NCBI RefSeq assembly: GCF_024721155.1
Contig: NZ_JAHVAP010000017.1
Location: forward strand, 18,335 to 82,334
DNA: 64,000 nt
DNA from: Mucilaginibacter phenanthrenivorans
GTDB lineage: Bacteria; Bacteroidota; Bacteroidia; Sphingobacteriales; Sphingobacteriaceae
Reading direction: 5' to 3'
In this document: positions 9,117 to 17,266 of the stretch, piece after piece
Layout: every line of letters begins with the position of its first letter
Position numbering within the stretch: position 1 is the first letter of the stretch
The notes under the pieces: generated by a model
What the model saw: the letters and a program-made list of their open reading frames with translations, nothing else
Databases searched by the model: none
What the model was told of the DNA's origin: nothing
Made by a program: the position numbers and the translations under genes

Positions 9117-9752
9117 ATGTCGCTATTTTATACTTATATTTCAGTTGTTTCGGGGGTGTTGCCGGTTTTTGCGGCATTGTATAATTACAGGCATCTAAAC
9201 AATGTTTTAAAAATTGCCGCGCTCTATTTCCTCATCTCAACCATGTTTGATTGGGGCGAAGAAATAGCCAGCAATTATCATGTAACGAACAATTTTCCGG
9301 CAATACATGCTATTATCATTATAAGCCTGCTGTTTTATACCATCATTTATTATAAAGCATTTTCGTCGTTATTATTAAAGCGGATGGTTTTTATATTAAG
9401 TTCGCTGGGGTTTTTGGTTTTAATAGTAAGCACCATTTTTTTTGAAGGTTTTATGGACTACCCTTCAATTTCAAATACGGTTTTAAGCATGGTAGCCATC
9501 GTTTTTTCGCTGGTGTATTTTTACCAGCTTTTAACCCGGCAGGAATTTGTTCATATAGAAAAACAAGGGTTATTTTGGATAAATGCAGGCGTACTGCTTT
9601 ATTTTGCAACCAATGTTTTTCTATTTATGCTTTTTGCGCAGATCCTTAAAGATCACAAAGAAGATTTTTATATGATCCACACCGTTACCAATATTATAGC
9701 TAACATCTTATTTACTGTCGGACTTTTGTGTAAACCCCAGAAAACACCTTGA
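9117..9752 (+). CDS. Seven-helix membrane protein, candidate sensor for adjacent kinase
   Basis: This 211-residue protein consists almost only of membrane segments (about 3-22, 30-46, 62-81, 89-108, 119-139, 150-172, 186-205), so seven helices are predicted by eye. No family motif is recognised. Acidic and aromatic residues between helices 2 and 3 (DWGEEI) stand out. Its TGA stop overlaps the TTG start of the histidine kinase gene (TTGA), which implies translational coupling. Because that kinase has only one membrane anchor and no sensor domain, this protein is a plausible separate sensing subunit (inference). Confidence 0.8.
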   Translation: MSLFYTYISVVSGVLPVFAALYNYRHLNNVLKIAALYFLISTMFDWGEEIASNYHVTNNFPAIHAIIIISLLFYTIIYYKAFSSLLLKRMVFILSSLGFLVLIVSTIFFEGFMDYPSISNTVLSMVAIVFSLVYFYQLLTRQEFVHIEKQGLFWINAGVLLYFATNVFLFMLFAQILKDHKEDFYMIHTVTNIIANILFTVGLLCKPQKTP

Positions 9753-10501
9753 TACCCATATTAATTACAGGCACTGTTGTCATTGTTATACTACTTATTT
9801 TTTTATTCTTTTTCGTGATCATCTACCAGCGGAAAATGATAAAGAACCAGGTAGAGCTACGCAAACTCCACGACGAAAAGCAGACCGATTTGCTGAACGC
9901 CGTGTTTGAAACACAGGAAAGCGAGCGCAAGCGCCTTGCCGAGGATTTGCACGACAGCGTGGGCCAGGTGTTGTCGGCCATAAAGCTTAACCTGCACCGT
10001 CTTGACAAAATTATTGCCGACAAGCAGCCTTTGCTGGCTGATACACGCCAGTTAACAGATGAATGTATCCAGGAGATCCGCAACATTATTCATAATGTGC
10101 TGCCTCCAGTATTAACCGATTATGGACTAAAGGAAGCGCTGGAGGGTTTGTGCCTGAAAATTGAACAAACCACCAGCGTTACCGTTAACCTTAAAAAAAA
10201 ACTGGATGATGTTAGGTTAAAGCCGGAAATTGAATTGGCCTTTTACCGGATTGCACAGGAGCTGTTTAGCAATGCCATCAAACACTCGGATGCTACTGTC
10301 ATCAACCTTACCATTACCAAGGATGCCGGGTGGCTGGTAATGGAATTTAAGGATAACGGCAAAGGCTTCGACATGAGCGACGTTAAGCACGGTTTTGGCC
10401 TGAAAAACCTCGAAAGCCGGGTGCAACTTATTAATGGTGAAGTAAATGTATATACCAAGCCAAAGAATGGTACCATTACAATTATCAGAGTAATGATATA
10501 A
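9749..10501 (+). CDS. NarL-type sensor histidine kinase with a single membrane anchor
   Basis: This 250-residue kinase begins at a TTG overlapping the upstream stop codon. One membrane helix (about 4-26) is followed by a short coiled linker and a HisKA_3 dimerisation domain: ESERKRLAEDLHDSVGQ, with phosphoacceptor His68. A HATPase_c domain fills about 150-250 (N-box AQELFSNAIKHS, G1 KDNGKGFD, G2 HGFGLKNLESR). There is no periplasmic, PAS or GAF domain, so input must come from a partner, most simply the coupled 7TM protein. The cognate response regulator follows 40 bp downstream. Confidence 0.93.
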   Translation: MIPILITGTVVIVILLIFLFFFVIIYQRKMIKNQVELRKLHDEKQTDLLNAVFETQESERKRLAEDLHDSVGQVLSAIKLNLHRLDKIIADKQPLLADTRQLTDECIQEIRNIIHNVLPPVLTDYGLKEALEGLCLKIEQTTSVTVNLKKKLDDVRLKPEIELAFYRIAQELFSNAIKHSDATVINLTITKDAGWLVMEFKDNGKGFDMSDVKHGFGLKNLESRVQLINGEVNVYTKPKNGTITIIRVMI

Positions 10502-10541
10502 TTAACGCTTTTATCTATATTTATCAACTTTTACGTAAATC

Positions 10542-11198
10542 ATGGAAAAAATTAAATTAGCCATTGCGGATGATCATAAAATTTTCAGAAATGGTTTAAA
10601 AGCTACTTTGGAAGATGGCGCCGACTTTGACCTTGTAATTGAGGCCTCAAACGGCAAGCAACTTATCGGGATGTTAACAGGGATGGTAATTCCTGATGTG
10701 ATCCTGATGGATATCAAAATGCCCGAAATGGATGGCATTCAAACAACCGCGTACATAAAGCAAAAGTATAGCCATATAAAAATACTTGCCCTATCCATGT
10801 TTAATGAGGACAAGTATATTATGGACATGATGAAGGCCGGTGCATCAGGCTATTTGCTGAAGAATGCCGAACCTGAAGAGATCATCGAAGCCATCTCTAC
10901 CGTTTACACTAAGGACTATTATTTTAACGAACACCTTTCCATTACCCTTATAAAACAACTGGCAGGTAACACCGGCAGTGGCAGTTCGGCCCAGTCGCTG
11001 GCTGATTTTAACGAACGCGAAATTGAGGTTTTACGCCTGGTTTGCCAGGAATGCTCCAACCAGGAAATTGCCGATAAGATTTGTTTAAGTGTGCGCACTG
11101 TTGAAGGTTACCGCGCCCGTTTGTTTGAAAAAACACGCTCAAAAAATTTAGTGGGGCTGGTTATCTTCGCGATAAAAACGGGGATAATTAATGTTTAA
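10542..11198 (+). CDS. NarL/FixJ-family response regulator
   Basis: This 218-residue regulator has a receiver domain (1-120) with acidic pocket DD (10-11), phosphoacceptor Asp57 in LMDIKMPEMDG, the switch Ser in LALSMF and a conserved Lys in GYLLKNA. A LuxR-type HTH (about 150-215) follows, with FNEREIEVLRL and SNQEIADKICLSVRTVEGYRARL. It is the output partner of the kinase just upstream. Targets are unknown; autoregulation of the operon through the TGCGTA dyad upstream of 8160 is possible but untested. Its last codons overlap the 3' end of the convergent thioredoxin gene by 11 bp. Confidence 0.95.
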   Translation: MEKIKLAIADDHKIFRNGLKATLEDGADFDLVIEASNGKQLIGMLTGMVIPDVILMDIKMPEMDGIQTTAYIKQKYSHIKILALSMFNEDKYIMDMMKAGASGYLLKNAEPEEIIEAISTVYTKDYYFNEHLSITLIKQLAGNTGSGSSAQSLADFNEREIEVLRLVCQECSNQEIADKICLSVRTVEGYRARLFEKTRSKNLVGLVIFAIKTGIINV

Positions 11199-12333
11199 CA
11201 GGGCTGACATCTCCTAACAATTCTGCCAATTTATCATCCAGCACCTTATCCTTAATATTTCGTGCAACAATTTTACCCGACGGATCAACCAGCACGTTTG
11301 ACGGGATAAGCGTTATACCATACAGATTCGACGCCACATTTTTCCGCCCTTTTAAATCCGACACCTGCGTCCACGTCAAGCCATCATCCCTTATCGCCTT
11401 AAGCCAGGCTTTCTTTGTATCGGGTTCATCCCAAGAGATGCCCAAAACAGTAAAGCCATTGTCTTTATATTTTTTGTAAGCAGCAACAACAAACGGGTTT
11501 TCGGCCCGGCAGGGGCTGCACCAGGATGCCCAAAAATCTATCAGCACATATTTACCCCTGAAATCGGAAAGTTTAACCGGTTTACCATTAACATCCGGCT
11601 GTGTAAAATCGGGCGCCATAATTCCGGTTGCCGATTTTAAGGAAGCTTCAAGACTAAGTCCTAATGCTTTACCGAATGCTGTTTCCCTAACCTCCGCCGT
11701 TAAGTTTTTATAGGCCGCATCAATTTCAACTACCAGGTTGGCATTTCGCTTTTTCATCAGGTCGAGCGTGGTGAGGCTGATATACGAGCTTGGGTGCTCC
11801 TTTACGAAGGCAAACTGGATCGGTTCCATTTCAGAAAATACTTTTTTAAAGTTGGCCCTTAAAGCAGCGACGGTATCTATGTTTTGTTGCTGTTCAGGCT
11901 TTAACGCATCAAAATCGGCGTTCAATTTTATAAACCGGCTCTGCAATGATCTTAATGCAATATCTAACGCCGTAAGATCCTCATTGGTTGGCGTGCCCGA
12001 AATATTTGAATTGAGCAATGAATCAGGCGAGGTGATCAGAATATTTCCCGGCTCAATGTAAAAGTTAAGGGCGTCATGCAGTTCGGCGGCGGTCATTGGA
12101 TTATCGTTACGGCAAACATATCCATAAGCCTTGTCTGCGATTGTGCCATTAAATGTAAAACTATGATTGGCAACCACTGTGGAATCATACTTCGTGTTAT
12201 CATTAACCTTAAACACCAGCCAAACCTTATTACCCTCCTTTAAGCCCGGCCCGGTACCTTTAATGGTAAACGGCGACTGGGCAATACCAGCAAAAGGAAA
12301 TAGAAAAATAGCGCAAAGGATTACCTTCATCAT
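11188..12333 (-). CDS. TlpA/ResA-like thioredoxin-fold protein with N-terminal DUF4369
   Basis: This 381-residue exported protein has a signal peptide (1-19), an N-terminal DUF4369-like beta domain (about 22-115), a helical linker and a C-terminal AhpC/TSA-thioredoxin domain (about 238-375). The active site is WCSPC with Cys272 and Cys275. Such proteins reduce periplasmic disulfides, for example in cytochrome c maturation, and are abundant in Bacteroidota. The gene is convergent with the response regulator and shares 11 bp with it. No partner gene is adjacent on the same strand. Confidence 0.92.
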   Translation of the reverse strand: MMKVILCAIFLFPFAGIAQSPFTIKGTGPGLKEGNKVWLVFKVNDNTKYDSTVVANHSFTFNGTIADKAYGYVCRNDNPMTAAELHDALNFYIEPGNILITSPDSLLNSNISGTPTNEDLTALDIALRSLQSRFIKLNADFDALKPEQQQNIDTVAALRANFKKVFSEMEPIQFAFVKEHPSSYISLTTLDLMKKRNANLVVEIDAAYKNLTAEVRETAFGKALGLSLEASLKSATGIMAPDFTQPDVNGKPVKLSDFRGKYVLIDFWASWCSPCRAENPFVVAAYKKYKDNGFTVLGISWDEPDTKKAWLKAIRDDGLTWTQVSDLKGRKNVASNLYGITLIPSNVLVDPSGKIVARNIKDKVLDDKLAELLGDVSPVKH

Positions 12334-12473
12334 TGATAACTGTTTTCAAAAGACGATTAAAGATAAGTGTTTAAGTTCTTCTTTTATTCTTCTATTGCAA
12401 ACAATCAGCCGCAAAGAACACCATTCCAATCTCTCCAACATTTTTATTAAGTTTGTTTAAACTGTACCTCGTA

Positions 12474-14525
12474 ATGAAAGCAACTTTAAAACCTGTTATC
12501 TACATAGCGGCATTGGCTGCATTTGGCTTATGTGCCTATCAAACCAAAGCAATAATCGACAGCCCGGACGACCCAATCTATAAAAACATCGATCCTTCGG
12601 TTAAGCCTGGTGAAGATTTCTTTTCATACGCCAACGGTACCTGGTTAAAAAACAACCCCATTCCACCGGCTTATTCCAGCTGGGGGATCGGCAATGTAGT
12701 TACTGAGGAAATCCGCGACCGGCTTAAAAAAGTGAATGAGGACGCGCTAAAGGCCAACGCCGCAAAGGGAACATCCACCCAAAAAATAGGCGATTTTTAT
12801 TACAGCGGACTTGATACCACAGGTATTGAAAAAGCCGGGATTTCGCCACTACAGGCACAGCTAAGCCTGATCGATAAAATTCAAAGTGCTGACGATATAT
12901 TAAATGCAGCAGCTATATTGACCACTACCGGCACCCGCAATATTTTAGGGATGCGCGTTGGGCAGGACGATAAAAACAGCTCGAAAATGATGGTACAGCT
13001 GGGGCAAACCGGGCTGGGGCTACCAAACCGCGACTATTACTACAAAACAGATGCCCGCACGACCCGCATCCGCACCGATTATACCGACAAGTATTTGCCA
13101 ACCATGCTGAAGCTTTCCGGCTGGGATGAGCAAAAGGCAATTGCCGGGGCAAAAAGCACCTATACTATCGAAAAGTTTTTGGCAGACAGCAGCCGTAAAT
13201 TAGAGGACCTGCGTGATCCATACCACAACTACAACAAGATAACTATTGCCCAGCTAAATAAATTAACGCCTGATATTAACTGGACCACCCTGTTCAAAAC
13301 GCTGGAGTTAAAGCCTGTGGATTCTGTAATTGTTGGGCAGCCGGAATATTACCGGGCGGTTAACAAGGCTTTAAAAGTTTTTTCTGCCGATGACTGGAAG
13401 GCGTACCTGCGCTTAAAGCTGATCACCTCGTATGCGCCTTATTTGAGCAATGCGGTAGCTGATGAGAGCTTTAGGTTTTTAGGCAAAGTGTTGCGTGGCC
13501 AAAAGGAACAGTTGCCCCGCTGGAAACGTGTTTTAGATACTGAAAATGGCATCATGGGCGAACTGCTGGGCCAGCTTTTTGTAAAGGAATACTTCCCCGA
13601 AAAGGCAAAGATCCGCTATATGGACGAAGTGGAGGCTATCCGCCAGGCCTATCGTGAGCACATCCAAAAGTTGGACTGGATGAGCGCCGAAACCAAGCAA
13701 AAAGCATTGATCAAACTAAACGCCATTCATCCGAAGGTTGGCTACCCCGACCAATGGAAGGATTTCTCGACGCTGAATATTAGTCGGGAGTCATATGCAG
13801 GCAACGTGATCCAGGCAAGGCACTGGTCGTACCTGGTAAATATAAACAAGCTGGGCAAACCCATCAACCACCAGGAATGGAACATGACACCGCAAACCTA
13901 CAACGCAAATTACAGCCCGTCGAATAACGAAATCACGCTGCCTGCAGCTCAATTGCTCATCCCCGGCATAAAGGACGAGGATGTGGACGACGCCATGGCT
14001 TATGGTTATGTAGCAGCGTCGGTTATCGGCCACGAGATTACCCATGGCTTTGACGATGAGGGTCGCCAGTACGACGCCAAAGGCAACCTCAAAACCTGGT
14101 GGACGCCGCAGGACTCTGTGAAATTTACCCAGCGCGCCCAAATGCTGGTTGACCAGTTTAACGGCTATAAAGTACTCGATAGCCTGCATGTAAATGGCAA
14201 GGCAACGCTCGGCGAAAACATTGCCGACCTGGGCGGGATTGTTTTAGGCATTGATGCATTTAAAAAAACCAAACAATATAAGGAAGGTAAAAAGATCAAC
14301 GGCTTTACGCCGATGCAGCGCTTCTTTTTAGGCTATGCCCTAAGCTGGTTGAGCCACCAACGCGATGAGGTGCTGGCAAACCAGATCCTAACCGACGTAC
14401 ATGCTCCGGCATTTTTAAGGGTGAACGGGCCATTTGCGGATATCCCTGAATTTTATGCGGCTTTTGGCATTAAAAAAGGCGATAAAATGTGGCTTGATCC
14501 GGATAAGCGGGTAAGAATTTGGTAG
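12474..14525 (+). CDS. M13 family zinc metallopeptidase (neprilysin/PepO-like)
   Basis: I start at ATG 12474; a TTG seven codons upstream is in frame, but the ATG directly precedes a normal signal peptide (KATLKPVIYIAALAAFG). The 683-residue protein has the M13 N-domain (DPSVKPGEDFFSYANGTWL) and the catalytic motif HEITH (His520-His524, after VIG) with third ligand in ENIADLGG (from Glu581). The C-terminal FFLGYALSW and VNGPFADIPEFYAAFGI motifs are also typical of the family. It would act in the periplasm or on the surface on oligopeptides. It ends in RVRIW, matching the usual M13 C-terminus. Nothing unusual except monocistronic context. Confidence 0.95.
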   Translation: MKATLKPVIYIAALAAFGLCAYQTKAIIDSPDDPIYKNIDPSVKPGEDFFSYANGTWLKNNPIPPAYSSWGIGNVVTEEIRDRLKKVNEDALKANAAKGTSTQKIGDFYYSGLDTTGIEKAGISPLQAQLSLIDKIQSADDILNAAAILTTTGTRNILGMRVGQDDKNSSKMMVQLGQTGLGLPNRDYYYKTDARTTRIRTDYTDKYLPTMLKLSGWDEQKAIAGAKSTYTIEKFLADSSRKLEDLRDPYHNYNKITIAQLNKLTPDINWTTLFKTLELKPVDSVIVGQPEYYRAVNKALKVFSADDWKAYLRLKLITSYAPYLSNAVADESFRFLGKVLRGQKEQLPRWKRVLDTENGIMGELLGQLFVKEYFPEKAKIRYMDEVEAIRQAYREHIQKLDWMSAETKQKALIKLNAIHPKVGYPDQWKDFSTLNISRESYAGNVIQARHWSYLVNINKLGKPINHQEWNMTPQTYNANYSPSNNEITLPAAQLLIPGIKDEDVDDAMAYGYVAASVIGHEITHGFDDEGRQYDAKGNLKTWWTPQDSVKFTQRAQMLVDQFNGYKVLDSLHVNGKATLGENIADLGGIVLGIDAFKKTKQYKEGKKINGFTPMQRFFLGYALSWLSHQRDEVLANQILTDVHAPAFLRVNGPFADIPEFYAAFGIKKGDKMWLDPDKRVRIW

Positions 14526-14528
14526 GGA

Positions 14529-14552
14529 TGGAGTCGGAAAGACCGGAAGATG
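14529..14552. repeat. Short GACT-family repeat fragment
   Basis: A 24-bp tract directly after the M13 stop (GGAGTCGGAAAGACCGGAAG) resembles the GTCGGAAAGTCCGGAGG units at 32701-32738. It looks like a truncated member of that family. Confidence 0.4.
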
Positions 14553-14578
14553 ATTAAGGCCAAACTTTAAATCAGTTG

Positions 14579-15202
14579 ATGCAAATTATACATACCATTG
14601 AAGAATGGCTGAAACAACAAACGTTACTGGAAACCACTGGTGTAATCACCGGGCTTTTGTGTGTTTACCTCGCGGCGCGAAATAAGATCTGGAATTGGCC
14701 CCTGGCTATAATTAGTGTAGGCATTTATATCTTTATTTTTTATGATGCACGTCTTTATGCCGACATGGGCCTGCAGTTTTATTTTATGGCGATGAATATC
14801 TACGGCTGGTATTTCTGGAGTACCGGAAAAGCGGCAGCGGTAAAAACGCCGGTTGTAAAGGTCACCCCGAAACAAATTCGCTATGCGGCTTTAATAATTG
14901 CATTAGTTACCCCGGCATTGGGCTTCGCTTTGGTGAAACTGGCCCCAATCCTGCACTATACACCGGCTTCGTTTCCCTATCTTGATAGCTTTTGTACAGC
15001 CTGCAGCCTGATTGCGCAAGTTTTTTTAGCCCGAAAGATTTTAGAGAACTGGCTATTGTGGGTGTTTGTAGACATAATTTATGTAGGTGTCTACATATTT
15101 AAGGGGCTTGATTTAACTGCCATTATGTATGCAGTGTACGTGGCAATAGCATTAATGGGCTACATTGATTGGCGAAAAGAATATAATAAGCAAACTATGT
15201 AA
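14579..15202 (+). CDS. pnuC: PnuC-family nicotinamide riboside transporter
   Basis: This 208-residue membrane protein is PnuC-like: about seven helices, an early cytoplasmic WNWPLAI segment, and the MNIYGWYFW motif typical of the family. I use ATG 14579, directly preceded by an in-frame TTG. PnuC proteins move vitamins by facilitated diffusion and depend on phosphorylation for trapping. The kinase needed for nicotinamide riboside follows on the same strand, so substrate assignment is fairly safe. A second paralogue at 45307 sits under a TPP riboswitch and is probably thiamine specific. A 128-bp interspersed repeat lies between this gene and the kinase. Confidence 0.85.
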   Translation: MQIIHTIEEWLKQQTLLETTGVITGLLCVYLAARNKIWNWPLAIISVGIYIFIFYDARLYADMGLQFYFMAMNIYGWYFWSTGKAAAVKTPVVKVTPKQIRYAALIIALVTPALGFALVKLAPILHYTPASFPYLDSFCTACSLIAQVFLARKILENWLLWVFVDIIYVGVYIFKGLDLTAIMYAVYVAIALMGYIDWRKEYNKQTM

Positions 15203-15221
15203 TTGGCATCATTAAAAGGGC

Positions 15222-15349
15222 TGTCATACTTAGGCACAAGCCTGTACTGAGGTTCTCGAAGTGAAGCATGTGGGCAAAGGCCTCTGCGCCCTGCTCAGCA
15301 CGCGGATAGGCCACTGCGCACGTCGTGGTTCGACAAGCTCACCATGACA
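15222..15349. repeat. Interspersed palindromic repeat, family A, copy 1
   Basis: Ends are TGTCAT and ATGACA. The core GGGCAAAGGCCTCTGC and the right arm CGTCGTGGTTCGACAAGCTC recur in copies at 47119, 53241 and 59100. This copy is longest (128 bp) and has a divergent left arm. It separates pnuC from the nadR-type kinase. Confidence 0.8.
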
Positions 15350-15382
15350 CCCTTTGCACATTGAAAAAAGATAAAATCCGAG

Positions 15383-15919
15383 ATGGAAAATCCGAATTCC
15401 GAAATAATAAAAATAGCAGTAGTTGGGCCTGAATCAACGGGAAAATCAACGATGTCGGCGTACCTGGCAGCGCATTATAATACCGTTTGGGTACCCGAAT
15501 ATGCCCGGGGATATTGCGAAAAGCTAACCGAGCCACCAACATGGCAGGACGAGATCAATATGTTTTACGGGCAGATTGCGTTGGAAGAAGAATTATCGCC
15601 AAAGGCAAACAAGATCCTTATTTGCGACACAACTTTCATCACCGTAAAGATCTGGAGCGACGAGATCTTTGGCAAATCGCCACAGGAAGTACTAGACGAA
15701 CTACCCAAACACCCCTACGATCTTTACCTGCTGCTAGACATCGACCTGCCTTGGGAAGATGACCCGTTGCGCGACTTCCCGGACAAGCGGGAGCATTTTA
15801 TGGAAGTATGGAAAAAGGAACTGAATGAATTGAGGGCTAATTACGTGCTGATATCAGGCACCGGGCCGGAAAGATATGAAAGCGCGGTTGGTGCTATTGA
15901 TAGATTCTTAAACGTCTGA
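15383..15919 (+). CDS. nadR: NadR-type ribosylnicotinamide kinase (AAA ATPase)
   Basis: This 178-residue P-loop kinase matches the C-terminal kinase domain of NadR. Walker A is GPESTGKST (15-23), followed by VWVPEYARGYCEKL, the family signature, and a DTTF Walker-B-like strand. It has neither the HTH nor the NMN adenylyltransferase domain of enterobacterial NadR, so it should only phosphorylate nicotinamide riboside to NMN. It follows pnuC, its functional partner. The TGA stop lies inside the left arm of a 126-bp inverted-repeat element, so the last residues may have been set by that insertion. Confidence 0.88.
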   Translation: MENPNSEIIKIAVVGPESTGKSTMSAYLAAHYNTVWVPEYARGYCEKLTEPPTWQDEINMFYGQIALEEELSPKANKILICDTTFITVKIWSDEIFGKSPQEVLDELPKHPYDLYLLLDIDLPWEDDPLRDFPDKREHFMEVWKKELNELRANYVLISGTGPERYESAVGAIDRFLNV

Positions 15920-16039
15920 ATCAGAATTTTATAATTTTCAAGATACGCCTTGGTTCTGCAAATCCATTAATTCTGTAAACGGCGCAGCCCTCTTGAACGC
16001 CTTTAAAAACAATATCCCGTGAAAAATTCTGATTCAGAC
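15914..16039. repeat. 126-bp element with perfect 17-bp inverted ends
   Basis: GTCTGAATCAGAATTTT (15914-15930) and its exact reverse complement (16023-16039) bound 92 bp of non-coding sequence. No ORF is present. The TGA of the nadR gene is contributed by the left arm. The structure fits a MITE or REP-like element, and similar GTCTGAATCAG palindromes are common in Bacteroidota genomes (from memory). Confidence 0.8.
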
Positions 16040-16145
16040 AAATTAAATAATTCCGAAATCGAACATCCGAAATCCGAAATAAATCCACCCCTCATGCAAC
16101 GTTGCAAAAAGCCCTGCGTCTTATAATACGCAAGCTGATTAAAAT

Positions 16146-16706
16146 TTGGAAGCCGTATACGTCGACAAACATTACAACCTGGTGGTTGAGTGCAAACAAG
16201 GCAGTAAAAAAGCCTGTTATGAGCTGTACAAACTGTATTCTAAAGCGATGTTGAACGTCGCCTTTAGGATAGTGGGGAATATTGCCGAAGCTGAAGATGT
16301 TTTACAGGAGGCTTTTGTTGACGCGTTCAGCAAGCTAAAGGATTTCAGGCAGGATACCACGTTTGGTTTGTGGCTCAAACAAATAGTGGTAAACCGCTCG
16401 ATAAACGTGCTGCGCAAACGAAAGCTTGAACTGGTCGACCTGGAAGGCGACCAGCTTGAGAATATTGCCGAGGAGGAGTATGACGACGGAGAGGAAACGC
16501 AATACCAGGCGGCAAGAGTTAAAGATGCAATGAAGGAATTACCCGAAGGCTACAGGTTAGTAATATCGCTATACCTGCTTGAGGGATATGACCACGAAGA
16601 AATAGGACAAATACTGAACATTTCAGAAAATACCTCGAGAACACAGTTTTTGAGGGCCAAAAGGAAGCTTTTGGAAATTTTAAAAAGAAGGGGGATAACA
16701 TCATGA
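16146..16706 (+). CDS. ECF-type RNA polymerase sigma factor
   Basis: This 186-residue sigma factor starts at a TTG; there is a stop two codons upstream and no earlier start. Region 2 (about 20-90) includes FRIVGNIAEAEDVLQEAFVDAF and region 4 (about 125-180) includes LPEGYRLVISLYLLEGYDHEEIGQIL. The ATGA overlap with the next gene, whose product looks like a membrane anti-sigma factor, supports an autoregulated ECF operon. Target promoters cannot be read from the sequence. Confidence 0.93.
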   Translation: MEAVYVDKHYNLVVECKQGSKKACYELYKLYSKAMLNVAFRIVGNIAEAEDVLQEAFVDAFSKLKDFRQDTTFGLWLKQIVVNRSINVLRKRKLELVDLEGDQLENIAEEEYDDGEETQYQAARVKDAMKELPEGYRLVISLYLLEGYDHEEIGQILNISENTSRTQFLRAKRKLLEILKRRGITS

Positions 16707-17266
16707 GCAAGCGATTAGAGGATTTTATGAAAACAAACGGGGAGGAATTTGACGACCTGGAACCATCGGCAGACCTGTGGAGCAAAATTGAAATGCACCT
16801 GCCACCGCAGTATACTGATTTAAAGAAACAAGAGAAAAAGACATTTTCATTAGGATTTGTATTACGGGTAGCAGCATCGGTTATAGTAGTTATGGGGATA
16901 GGTTTTGCTTTTTACCTGAATCACCAGGAACAAAAACCAATCGACCTAGCATCAATAAATCCGGTATACGCACAGCAGCAGATTCAGTATACATCGTTAA
17001 TTGAGTCCAAGCGCTCGGAATTAAAGTCATTTTCAAAAACTGACCCTAATTTATATAAGGAGTTCAACGGTGAGATAGCCAAAATGGATTCGACATACAA
17101 GGAATTAAAGGACGACCTTAAGGATAGCCCTAACCAGGAACGCGTTTTACGCGCAATGATCAAGAATTTACAGATCCAGACACAGGTACTTAATCAACAA
17201 TTAAATGTGATACAGCAGCTGAAGGAACAAAAGAAGGAACAAAACAATGATACCAAAAACATATAA
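16703..17266 (+). CDS. Single-pass membrane protein, probable anti-sigma factor
   Basis: This 187-residue protein has a soluble N-terminus of about 48 residues, one membrane helix (about 49-68) and a periplasmic coiled-coil-like C-terminus rich in Lys, Gln and Asn. N-in topology, coupling by ATGA overlap to an ECF sigma gene and position between sigma factor and a surface protein all point to an anti-sigma factor. I see no zinc-binding HxxxCxxC motif, so it would be a non-ZAS type. Its 3' end overlaps the next gene by 20 bp. Confidence 0.75.
   Translation: MSKRLEDFMKTNGEEFDDLEPSADLWSKIEMHLPPQYTDLKKQEKKTFSLGFVLRVAASVIVVMGIGFAFYLNHQEQKPIDLASINPVYAQQQIQYTSLIESKRSELKSFSKTDPNLYKEFNGEIAKMDSTYKELKDDLKDSPNQERVLRAMIKNLQIQTQVLNQQLNVIQQLKEQKKEQNNDTKNI

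Noticed and set aside
15222..15349. tRNA-like GGTTCGA segment in the family A repeats
   Set aside because: The GGTTCGACA string belongs to the palindrome arm; no acceptor stem, anticodon stem or D-arm can be drawn.
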